Assembly (NCBI GenBank): GCA_037501455.1
Contig: CM074858.1
Location: 89,130,501 to 89,194,500 of the forward strand
DNA: 64,000 bases
Reading direction: 5' to 3'
Origin: Lantana camara
Taxonomy: Eukaryota; Streptophyta; Magnoliopsida; Lamiales; Verbenaceae
Shown here: piece after piece, positions 54,786 to 64,000 of the stretch
Numbering within the stretch: position 1 is the stretch's first letter
Layout: every line of letters begins with the position of its first letter
The notes under the pieces: generated by a model
Told to the model about the DNA's origin: nothing
The model's input: only the letters and a program-made list of their open reading frames with translations
Databases searched by the model: none
Translations under genes and position numbers: made by a program

Positions 54786-57700
54786 TGTGACACCCCGCTC
54801 GCTCACACGTACAGGTACGCGTCACGTGTGAGTTTATTTTTCGTAATCTATATGATTCTTTATTTAATTTGTGACCTTATGTGAATTATGTTACCTCATT
54901 TTATTTTCCTATGTGAACAACTTGAATTATTTGATAAGAACTTGCCCTATTTGAAAATATAATGTGAATACATGCAATTTGTGAAATTTACGATTTAAGA
55001 ATTGGAATCCCGAGCATGCCAATTTTATGAATTACATAAATTATATGATTTTAGGACTTAATTGCATGATTTGAATTTGTTTTGGACTTTATTGATTTTA
55101 GTTGGGACTCAGTTGCACTTTATTTGAATTTTTGGGCCTTTTTGCAAATTGGCCACTCTTGAGTCATTAATTCGTATCTTGAGCTAGGGAACTCGGATTC
55201 GAGTTCCGTCACCTCCATTGGACTCGATTCGACGATTTGGATCCAATGGGACAAGCCTCATAACTTTTTGACTTCATTTCGACCCCCGACGATGCAGATT
55301 TCATCGTACGTACCTAGAACGCTCCTAAAACCTATATTTCACCCTAGACTTACTTTTGTACCTTCTCTTTGACCAAGAATTCAGCCATAACTCTCTCTCC
55401 CTCTCATTTTTTGGGCTGAAAACCGTGCCCCCTCAAGAAGAAAGAAGAAAGGAGAAGCCATGGAAGGAAACCTCCATTTTTGCCCCTTTCAAGCTAAAAA
55501 ACTAGCTTTTCTTGCTCCAATCTTTTAAGGTAAGAGTGGATTTGTTATCTCCTTGTTCTTGTTCTTGTTCTTCTTTTACCCTACATGAATCATATTCTAT
55601 GCTAGAGATTCCATGGTTTTGGCTTGAATGATGAATAGTATGGGTTTGTTAGAGATTTGAAGAACTTGATCATTTCTTGCTTTCTTGGAATTTTATGACT
55701 TATTTGATGATCTATGGAGTTTATTTGTTACATATCTATGAACTTAATACATGTTAATTGATTAGAGTATGATTCACCATTGATACACTTAGAGGTTTTG
55801 CAAGAAAATGGATAAAACATTTGCATCTCTTGATTCCCTTGCTTTGCCGGTTAATTTCATGAAACTCGGGTTGGTATTTGCTCGTTTTTCTTGCATATAT
55901 TTGTATTATATTTGCACCATTCCATGTCTTGTTGTTGTTACTTTGGTTTCGGATGGGTTTCATGGATTTTTGGAAGCTTTTTCTCGTTTTTTTAGCCTCT
56001 GACCCAAATCCACCGGGGTGGATTTCTGCTTTGAAAATAATCCACCGGGGTAGATTTGAGGCAGAGAGCTGTCTGCCCTAAATCCATGGGGGTGGATTTC
56101 CCCTTTGGAAAAAATCCACCGGGGTGGATTTAGGGCAGTGGCTCATGTTTGCTCCGAACTTTGTTTTCTTGTTTTCTTCGCTTGTTTGCTTCTCTCCCAC
56201 CCCTAATATGATCCCTAAGCTTTACTAACATGAATTATTATGTGTTAATTTGCTTGTTTTGGAATTTTGAATTTATTTGATATGATTTGAACGAGTTATG
56301 ATTTATTATGTCTTAAGTGATACGTGTAATTCTTTCTTGAATTGTGTATCTCCCTTATGCATTTTAAACTCATGAACATTTATATTATGCTATAATATGA
56401 CACATTATGAGTTTATTTCATATGGTATGAGTTTAATTCTTGAATTCCTTATGTGATCTCTCGTTATTTGCTCTGATATGCCTAAGTATGAATCCATCTG
56501 ATATGCATTGCATCCATTTGCATTCGTATGAGTCGCCGTGCGTCTAAGTGGTTCTTGATCGAGTCTAAGTCATGAGTTTATGTTTGTATATCTCAGATTT
56601 GAGTTCGGGAGGTGTTGGTTCCGCCATTTAGCCTCTTCTTGGCCGTCAACGCTCATCTGTGAGCACTTTTGGTAAATGGTGAGGCTTAGGTTTGTTTTCT
56701 TTTTAGTTGATACGACCTACAACCCTACGTGCTCATTTTAAAGCCCGCATGTGACTATACTATTATATTTATATAATAGATAAGTGTTTATAAGATACGT
56801 TTATGATCTTTTCATAAGATTAAATGTTTTGGACTATATGTATGAGCATATGTGAGCTTAAAAATGATTTGCAACAAGGCTATGCTCCAAACCGTGTGTC
56901 TTCGTGCAAGCTTTGCTCTTCTTCAACTTGATATGTTTTCGGAGGACACGGAGAGGTACATTAAAAGCATAGGCCGAGTTGCACGGTAAGGTATGTTAAG
57001 GTATGTAAGTTTGTTACATTCTAATTATGTTAAGTTGCGAGTTTTGGTATGTTAAGTCTTGTTCAGATTTGCCGGGCCCAGGGAATTGTGGGTAAGGACG
57101 CCCGGGATGGCAAGGGCCGTCGGGTTAAGCCTGTGTACGATTCCCATTTGAAGTACTAACGCACGACTCTTGGAGGTTGAGGAGGCGTGGTGCTTCAAGC
57201 ACAATGTGGGTTAGCTACCCCTTGTGCATTGGTAAGAGTAGTGAGGGTTTGCTCCCCGAACTACATGTTGTTGGGGTTGGATTGGTTTATGATTTGTGTT
57301 TTCTATTTTAATACGTATGTTAATAATTTGGGGAGTTAGAGTAAGACCTGTACTCGCCGGGTATAAGAATTCGTTAAGATATGTTGATTATGAAACGGGA
57401 TAGGACCTTTCTTGTAAGCTATGTCCGATTATGGTATGAATATGTATAAGTTTGATTCGAAAATGGTTTTTGGTATGCAAAATCCTATCCCGGTTCATAG
57501 TCTTTTATTTAATACTTGCTTTGCTCTATATGTATACGTGTGTGGGTGTGCGTTAGCCCCCTCACTCAGTCGGTGGACTGACCCTCTCCTTTCAATTTTT
57601 CAGTTTGCAGGTTGGTTCGTGCTAGGCGGAGTCGTGAGTCAGTCGGGTTCTAGTCTCCTAGTTCAAGTTGCATTCCATTAGCTTTCGGTCACATTTGTAT

Positions 57701-58026
57701 ATGTTTTAGATTTGTTAATCCAATTGTATATGCATCTCTGGGATTTGATTTATGTATGCTCTTTGAATTATATTTATATATTTTCGGGACAGGCTCCTAG
57801 GGCTAGATGAACCCGTTTTTGTGGATTTATCTTCTTGGATTTTGATGTATGCTTTCGCTTTTTTAATATTATGCACGCTCTGGTATTGTCTTAGCTCCGC
57901 CTGGCTTAGCGAGTGTGTGTAGGTTCCCGTTCGCTTAGTCTTGGGCTCATGTATGGATTTTTATTTCATATGTGGGTTCGGGGCTAGGTACGGGGGATGT
58001 GGTGGCTCGGCGCTCCGAGTGCTACA
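54786..58026 (+). repeat. 3' LTR of B (3241 bp)
   Basis: Ends GAGTGCTACA and is followed by AAACT. Unlike the C end, it carries no spacer bases, so the U5 end was processed normally here. Confidence 0.95.
56005..56140. repeat. Palindromic word cluster in the 3' LTR of B
   Basis: Same cluster as at 28174-28310. Confidence 0.8.
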
Positions 58027-58860
58027 AAACTGCTGAGAATTAGGAGCCATGGTTGAAATTAACTGCCTGGCCTCATTAGGTGTTTTATTGACAATTGCAC
58101 CACCACTCGCTGCATCCATCATCCTCCTCTCCATAGGAATTAATCCTTCATAAAAGTACTGGATCAAGGCTTGTTCTGTACGTCCATGCTGTGGACACCT
58201 AGCCAACAATTTCTTAAATCTCTCCCAATAATCATGGAGAGTTTCAGATTCCTTTTGCTTCACAGAAACTATTTCTCTCCTAGTTGATACAACTCTAGAC
58301 GTTGGGAAGAATTTCTCCAGGAAGGCTGAGGCCATGGCTGTCCACGTTGTAATCAATCCTGGTGGTAAATAATACAGCCATTCTTTTGCATCATCAGCCA
58401 GAGAGAACGGAAATGCTCTCAGTTTGATCTGCTCTTCTGTAACTCCATTTGGCCTCATGCTGGAACAAACCACATGAAATTCCTTAAGATGTTGATGTGG
58501 GTCTTCATTTTCTTTGCCTCTAAAAGTGGGAAGTAAATGTATTAAACCCGATTTTAACTCAAAATCAGTATTTAAAGTAGGCAAAGTTATGCATAATGGC
58601 TCCTGGGCTACAGGCGGTGTAGCTGACTGTCTAAGTGTCTGATCTTGCGCAGCCGTGCTTAAGGGATGACCACCGCTTATGCTTCCTTTATCTGTAATAG
58701 TAAATAATCTAACCAAACAGGGGAAGGAATCTGTTTCCAGAAAATCACTGCTTTCTATCTGCAACCTCCTCAATATATTTTCCTTCCTGATTTGTCTTAA
58801 TGTCCTCTCAGTCTCTGGGTCATATGGAATCAGTTTCTTCGAACGTTCTGACCTAGTCAT
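57961..58860 (-). pseudogene. gag: D gag N-terminal half, truncated by B
   Basis: Counterpart of 30130-31029: 299 codons from MTRSERSKKL, of which the last ~21 lie in the B LTR. It joins in frame to 38338 when B and one AAACT are removed, so this is the 5' half of the D gag-pol whose remainder runs from 38338 to 33390. The Athila gag region lies near residues 120-250. A small cluster of mismatches relative to the other copy lies near 58517-58541. Confidence 0.92.
58027..58031. other. Target-site duplication AAACT, right of B
   Basis: Pairs with 38339-38343. Confidence 0.93.
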
Positions 58861-58888
58861 ACAAAGAATACAAAACAGTTTAGTCTAG

Positions 58889-58906
58889 TCCCCGGCAACG
58901 GTGCCA
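58889..58906 (-). other. Athila-type primer-binding site, middle D internal region
   Basis: The minus strand reads TGGCACCGTTGCCGGGGA, 5 nt from the LTR. Confidence 0.88.
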
Positions 58907-58911
58907 AAATT

Positions 58912-60357
58912 TGATGGTTGTCGAACCCATCAACTAAATCCTTTACTCACTGTATGAAAATTAAAATTGTAATATAGTAGCAAAGGGTCGAACCCACAGG
59001 ACAAGATAGACTTATATTCAATGGATCCAAGAGAATATTGAATAGAGACTTAGAAGGGGGGGTTGTTTGTGTAATTAAAACAAACTAATTTTAAGTACGA
59101 AACCAGATTTCTTCAATTAACTAAGACTGAAAGTAAAGAGAGTTGTAAAGGTTGATTATGATGAGAAATATCTTAGCTAAGTTGTTACTTCATTCCATTC
59201 TCGTATCTAATCCTGGATGCAAAAATCAAACCTGATCGAATGGTAGATTAACTTACAATAGACAAGAAGCTTATCTATGTCATCCTTTCTTAATTTCAAC
59301 TTAATCAAGAGAAGCTCATCAATTAAATTCTTACCACATAGCAGTCCCGCGAACTAGTATCTAGGATTTAACTGTATGATAGCATTGAGCCCCAAAAGGA
59401 TATTAATCATGATCCAAAATCTCAAGAAGCTTGGACTTGTGAAATCATATTACACATGCCTCATCATTTTATTGAGTAAACATGGTGGTAAACTCTCACT
59501 GATGTGCGGTTCTTCTACACCTTTACAAGACTATTACGTATCAAGTATCAGTGTAACCTTATCAAGTTGTTATCTAGGCATCGATTGATCAGAAAGATGA
59601 TTTGAAAACAACTTATACAACTACGTTCAAAGCATGCATAAATACCATAGATCAGATTCGCGTTCATTCACTTAGATCTCATAAATATTGGCAAGGAATA
59701 AAGATACAACCTAACTAAGATAGATATGTTCAGCCACGGATCATCATGCAAGATAGACAATAAGTACTCTGATCATAAACTGAACTTTAAAACTTAATTG
59801 AAATAAAAACCGAAACCAAATACTTCAAGTCTGAAAACGATCACAGTTTTGAGGAAGAAAATCCCTCGGCGTTTCTGCTGCTAGCTGCTGTTATCTTCTA
59901 CTTTCGGAGTTATCTAAAGTTCTCCCTTCCTTTTTTCCCCACTTAACTAGTTTTTAAAAGGCTATCTTAGGATAATGATCAAGGGGAACAAATTAACTTT
60001 TACAAGTCCCCAAAAACATGATTAGGACTCTTGAAACTCAAAAATACAGAATCAATCTTCTTGCATGTCAGCCATGTTAGCAAGCTGTTGCATGTGTGCC
60101 ACCTGTCCCAACAAGAGGAGTCAGCCGTACTTGTTGACCGTGGTCTGCTTTACGTGCATTAGCCTTAGGGATGATCATTCATTGTGGTCATGGCTCAGGC
60201 ATTTTCAGCACTTAGCATCTTTTTCTTCATAATTCTGCCAAATCCCTCATTTATCAACATGTTTCTGCAAAAGCCAAATAGAAGCAAATTAAGTAGAAAT
60301 CTAATCCAATTCAGGGGGAAATTAAAGGGATTTTCATGTAATTTATGCATACTATCA
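58912..60357 (-). repeat. Complete D (Athila) LTR, 1446 bp
   Basis: The plus-strand ends are TGATGGTTGTCG and CATACTATCA. A primer site lies on the left and a polypurine tract (60361-60371, AGTGTGGGGGG on the minus strand) on the right. It joins the middle and right D internal regions and is the intact version of 31081-31515. Confidence 0.93.
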
Positions 60358-60360
60358 AAT

Positions 60361-60371
60361 CCCCCCACACT
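60361..60371 (-). other. Polypurine tract of D
   Basis: The minus strand reads AGTGTGGGGGG shortly before the LTR start TGATAGTATG. Confidence 0.8.
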
Positions 60372-60622
60372 TAGACTTTTGCTTGTCCCTAAGCAACAAC
60401 TTTCTATCCTAACAAACTGCAAGATGATCCCCATCAAACCACCTCAGCCCCACAGTTTCTTATTGAGAAAATGTGAACACTAAAATAAGCATCATAGCAA
60501 GTCTCCACAGCCTTCAAGATGGAAAAGAACAAATCTTAAATGTTTAACTTGCTAGAGAATGTTAAGGAATTTAGACTTCATTTAATCATGCATATTTACC
60601 AAAGACCAATCACAACATATGA

Positions 60623-61762
60623 TCAAAGGGTGCTTATTCTGGACTGTCTAAATTCCACCAAAACAAAAGATAAAGTGAGGGTTCCAGCATAACACTTATA
60701 CCAAAATTCAAAAAAGTTGTCTATTTCCATAAACTCTTTCCATCCTATGTTATTAAGCAACGCATAGACAGGTTCAATCAATTCAAATTTCTCAAGTGTA
60801 GGCACATCAATTTTCTTAGCAGTAGCAATAGAAAGTTCTTTAACTTGATTGTACCTTACTTTTTCTGTTTTGGCAGTGAATTTGAGGTGTCCTCCAAGAT
60901 TTTGAAATCTTGCGGGAGCAGGGGTTCTGGATTTTGGTACTCTGCTTCTTTTGTGCTTCTTGGGGATATGTGTTTTCTTTGAAGGCTGCGTAGGCACTTG
61001 CTCTTCCTCAACATGCTCATCCTCTTCCATATGACTTTCTTCATTTTCTGCAACATCTGCGTCATGAATTTCTTCTTCATGTTCTGGAGTACCATCAGTC
61101 TCCTGTTCTGCCTCTGCATTGGCATTTTCTTCATCGTACCTCTCCTTTGCTATCTTGTATCCCTCTTCAACCTCCTCATCGATTTCTTCTTGTTGTTTCT
61201 CTTGTTCTTCCTCCACTTGTAATTCTTCTTCTATTTGCGTAAGAGTTTCTACCGCCCTCAATTCTTCAGAGTCAGTTGGAGAGGGTTTCTTTTTCTTCTC
61301 AGTTTTCTCTTTCTTTTTGGATTTCTTTTTCGGATTCTTCTTCTTGGATTTTTGTTGTGCTTTCTCAGGCTCTTGAGGATTAGAAGGCTCTCCTTCATCT
61401 CTTAATTGAAATTTTCGTTTCCTCGGCTCATAAGATTGCCTGATTTGCTTCAAAATTGAACCCAAAGTAGGGTCTGTAGCTTGTCTGCGCTCTTCCACAA
61501 CGATTACAGGGGGTTCAGGAGTTATGGTGGTAGGGTTTGTGTCAACAGGAGGAGAAGGGTTAGGGTTGGGTTCTTCTTGAGGAATGGAGGGTTCTGGTGC
61601 GGTTTCAGACAGTGGTGATGGCGTATTGATTGGTGGCGCCACCTCCTCTGCATGGACGGATTCCGCTGGTTTAGGGGTAACTTTCAGAACCCTCCTTTTC
61701 TGAGTGACCTTCCTTTTGTAGAGTTTAAGTGGTGGAGGGGATTTCTCTGATCTTGTCTTCAT
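60623..61762 (-). CDS. D downstream ORF, right copy, 379 aa
   Basis: Second copy of the ORF at 31776-32915, with the same start (MKTRSEKSPP), same length and same order of Pro-rich, Lys-rich and Glu-rich regions. By eye it differs at residues such as Pro/Leu, Leu/Val, Ala/Val, Thr/Lys, Met/Ile, Glu/Asp, Asp/Glu, Thr/Ser and Lys/Asn. No stop has appeared in either copy. The position suits the Athila env-like ORF, but no membrane segment is visible. The function of this class is unknown to me. Confidence 0.75.
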   Translation of the reverse strand: MKTRSEKSPPPLKLYKRKVTQKRRVLKVTPKPAESVHAEEVAPPINTPSPLSETAPEPSIPQEEPNPNPSPPVDTNPTTITPEPPVIVVEERRQATDPTLGSILKQIRQSYEPRKRKFQLRDEGEPSNPQEPEKAQQKSKKKNPKKKSKKKEKTEKKKKPSPTDSEELRAVETLTQIEEELQVEEEQEKQQEEIDEEVEEGYKIAKERYDEENANAEAEQETDGTPEHEEEIHDADVAENEESHMEEDEHVEEEQVPTQPSKKTHIPKKHKRSRVPKSRTPAPARFQNLGGHLKFTAKTEKVRYNQVKELSIATAKKIDVPTLEKFELIEPVYALLNNIGWKEFMEIDNFFEFWYKCYAGTLTLSFVLVEFRQSRISTL

Positions 61763-62236
61763 ATTTCGGAGAGGGTTGCAATGGTTGAAGACGGAGGGGG
61801 ATGAGACGGTTGGTTTTCTTGACAAAAGGAAGAAGGAGAGTTTTTTGAAATTTCTGAGGGTTTGAAGGTTAAACGTTTCTTTAAAAGTGTGTTCTATCTT
61901 CAAAAACGTTTTTTTCCAATTAATAAGACTTTTAAAGAATAAAGCGTATAACACACTTTGGTCTTTTCAAATCTGTTTTATTTCACCAAGTGTGGGGAGA
62001 GGCTTATGGAATGAGTTTAAGGGATGATCATGATTAGGGTTCATGTTCCTGATTGTGCATGCTTGTCATTACCTGAAATGAACAGAGGAATGGTTCCTTA
62101 TCAAAAATCACAGTTATCTCTTGGACAAAATAGGAAAGAGAAACTGGAATATCAAAATAGATTAGTCTAAAATTAATGGGTTGCCTCCCATCAAGCGCCC
62201 TTGTTTAATGTCTTAGGCTAGACAGTGATTCTATCA
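61763..62236 (-). other. D spacer between pol and the downstream ORF
   Basis: Non-coding, about 470 bp, present also at 32916-33389. It includes the minus-strand string GGGAGGCAACCCAT just after pol. No gene seen. Confidence 0.6.
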
Positions 62237-63502
62237 TTATGTGGATAAAGGAATGGGGTTATCCAAAGGGACTTCCTCCACTGTGTAATCTTTGAATCCT
62301 TCATAAAATGGTTTTAAGCGATGGCCATTAACCTTGAATGCTTTTCCTGTCTCTACACTCTTAATGGATACTGCACCATGAGGGAAAATATTAGTAACAA
62401 CAAATGGTCCTATCCATCTTGATCTCAGTTTTCCAGGAAAAAGTTTCAATCGAGAATGGAACAATAGAACTTTCTGCCCAATTTGAAATATTTTTCTGGA
62501 AATCATTTTATCTTGAAAATTTTTAGTTCTTTCTTTATACAGTATGGTACTTTCATAGGCTTCATTCCTTAGTTCTTCTAATTCTTGCAGTTGCAACTTC
62601 CTATGAGCTCCAGCTTCATCTATCTTCATGTTACACTGTCTTATTGCCCACAAGGCTTTATGTTCTATTTCCACAGGTAAATGACAAGCTTTCCCAAACA
62701 CTAACCTGTATGGAGACATGCCAATGGGTGTTTTATAGGCTGTTCTATAAGCCCATAATGCATCATCAAGCCTCAAACTCCAATCCTTCCTATTAGGATT
62801 TACTGTTTTTTCCAAAATAATTTTTACTTCATGGTTTGAAACCTCAGCTTGTCCACTAGTTTGTGGGTGATATGCTGTTGATGTACAGTGTGTAACATTG
62901 TATTTCTTTAGCAGGGATGCTACAACTTTATTGCAGAAATGGGTTCCTCTATCACTGATAATTGCTCTTGGTGTCCCAAATCTGTTGAGAATATTTGATT
63001 TCATAAAACCTACAACAGTTTTAGCATCATTAGTACGTGTTGCTTTGGCTTCAATCCATTTAGAAACATAATCAACTGCAAGTGGGATGTAAAAATTGCC
63101 AAAAGAATTAGGAAATGGCCCCATAAAATCTATGCCCCATACATCAAATATTTCACAAATTAAAATAGGGGACATTGGCATTTGATTTCTTGAGCTTAAA
63201 TTTCCTGTTCTTTGACAGTTTTCACATGCTTTGCAGAATACAAAAGCATCTCGAAACAGTGTTGGCCAATAAAGACCACATTCTAACACTTTTCTTGCAG
63301 TTCTTTTTGGTCCAAAGTGACCTCCACAGGCATGTAAATGAGAAAATTGTAAAACTGAATTAAATTCTTCATCATTTACACATCTCCTGATCACTTGATC
63401 TGCACAATATTTCCACAAATAAGGTTCATCCCATGCATAATATTTAGCATCACTTTTGATTTTATCCTTCTCTGTTCTGGATAATTTTTTCTGGAAAGAC
63501 AT
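62237..63502 (-). pseudogene. D integrase, right copy, split from RNase H by a frameshift
   Basis: 421 codons match residues ~297-712 of the left copy. The zinc ligands ([15 protein letters not shown]) and catalytic motifs ([22 protein letters not shown]) are intact. One extra T in the run at 63485-63490, relative to 34639-34643, puts it out of frame with RNase H. Integrase would join element DNA to the chromosome; here translation from an intact polyprotein would stop shortly after RNase H. Confidence 0.92.
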
Positions 63503-64000
63503 TAGATGCCAAATAATTTACTATGTCTGCGTACCAAGGGTGAGGTGTTAGGGATGACCTTGTTTTACCTTGAGTTACCAGGAACAATTGCTCATCTGGA
63601 AATTCTTCTTTAATTGGTGGTGAGCTTTTACTTACCAAAAGTCTGCTTAGATGATCAGCTACAAAATTCTCTGATCCTCTTTTGTCCATGATTTCAATAT
63701 CAAACTCTTGCATCAACAGTATCCAACGTATCAGTCTTGGTTTTGCTTCTTTTTTCTTCAATAGGTACTTCAAAGCTGTGTGATCAGAATAAATAATCAC
63801 TTTAGTACCTAGAAGGTATGCACGAAATTTATCTAAAGCAAACACAATTGCTAAAAGTTCTTTCTCAGTTGTGGTATAATTGATTTGAGCTGCATCCAAC
63901 ATTCTTGATGCATAATAAATCACATGTGGTGATTTATTTATCTTCTGTCCCAACACAGCTCCTATTGCATAATCACTGGCATCACACATTAGTTCAAAGG
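63462..64000 (-). pseudogene. D RNase H, right copy, cut by the window edge
   Basis: The frame runs from the window edge through [27 protein letters not shown] and VADHLSR, so all four RNase H acidic residues are present. It ends out of frame after SNVFPEK because of the homopolymer insertion. RT and gag of this right D copy lie beyond the window. Confidence 0.92.

Larger units (their letters stand above)
38344..58026 (+). mobile_element. Non-autonomous LTR retrotransposon B, complete, carrying E
   Basis: It has a 5' LTR (38344-51620, about 3239 bp once E and one target repeat are removed), an internal region (51621-54785, about 3.2 kb) and a 3' LTR (54786-58026, 3241 bp). It lies within D gag. 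The primer site, polypurine tract and AAACT duplication are all present. No pol is readable. The long LTRs starting TGTGACACCCC suggest a Tekay-like Ty3 derivative. Confidence 0.95.

Noticed and set aside
59376..59588. 70-codon ORF in the D LTR
   Set aside because: No recognisable motif, it is antisense to the element, and it is deleted from the other D LTR.

Overview
This window is plant nuclear DNA made almost entirely of nested LTR retrotransposons. I found no host gene, rRNA, tRNA or CRISPR array. Long LTRs (1.4 to 4.2 kb), 5-bp target duplications, primer-binding sites matching initiator tRNA-Met or tRNA-Asp, and Ty3 chromovirus, Athila and Ty1/copia polyproteins point to pericentromeric or other heterochromatin of a seed plant, probably a dicot. 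I cannot name the species.

Five families are present, labelled A to E. A (minus strand, 1-16057) is a Ty3 chromovirus of Tekay/Del type. It is a tandem array: the 5' end of a left internal region (1-1501), an LTR (1502-5667), a full internal region (5668-11904) and an LTR (11905-16057). Its 985-residue RT-RNase H-integrase-chromodomain ORF is open, but gag and protease are broken. It also carries an extra coiled-coil ORF between primer site and gag. B (plus strand, 38344-58026) is non-autonomous, with 3.24-kb LTRs, a decayed gag zinc-knuckle region and target duplication AAACT. A second B copy, B', is represented by 16058-16857 plus 26236-30195. C (minus strand, 16866-26235) is a coding-dead relative of B with 3.35-kb LTRs, inserted in B'. 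D is an Athila element (minus strand) with gag, protease, RT, RNase H, integrase and a 379-residue downstream ORF; B sits in its gag gene. E (plus strand, 39944-49976) is a Ty1/copia element with a dead pol, inserted in the 5' LTR of B with target duplication ATATT.

The layout repeats. The B-to-D junction at 30195/30196 is the same as that at 58026/58027, and single D LTRs (31081-31515 and 58912-60357) lie between successive D internal regions. The simplest reading is that B inserted into D, and unequal recombination between the D LTRs then produced a tandem array with a period near 27.8 kb. A and C later entered the left copy. A 234-bp Mutator-like MITE also interrupts D gag-pol.

The most interesting unexplained signals are RNA-like. 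The E leader has four hairpins that share a 17-18 nt top (core TGTCCGCGAGTCGTGGG) on stems of unrelated but self-complementary sequence. E also has a seven-hairpin GC-rich array and C a twelve-hairpin array. In addition, C keeps an unprocessed 8-nt U5-to-primer spacer at one end and has no target duplication, which suggests non-canonical integration.
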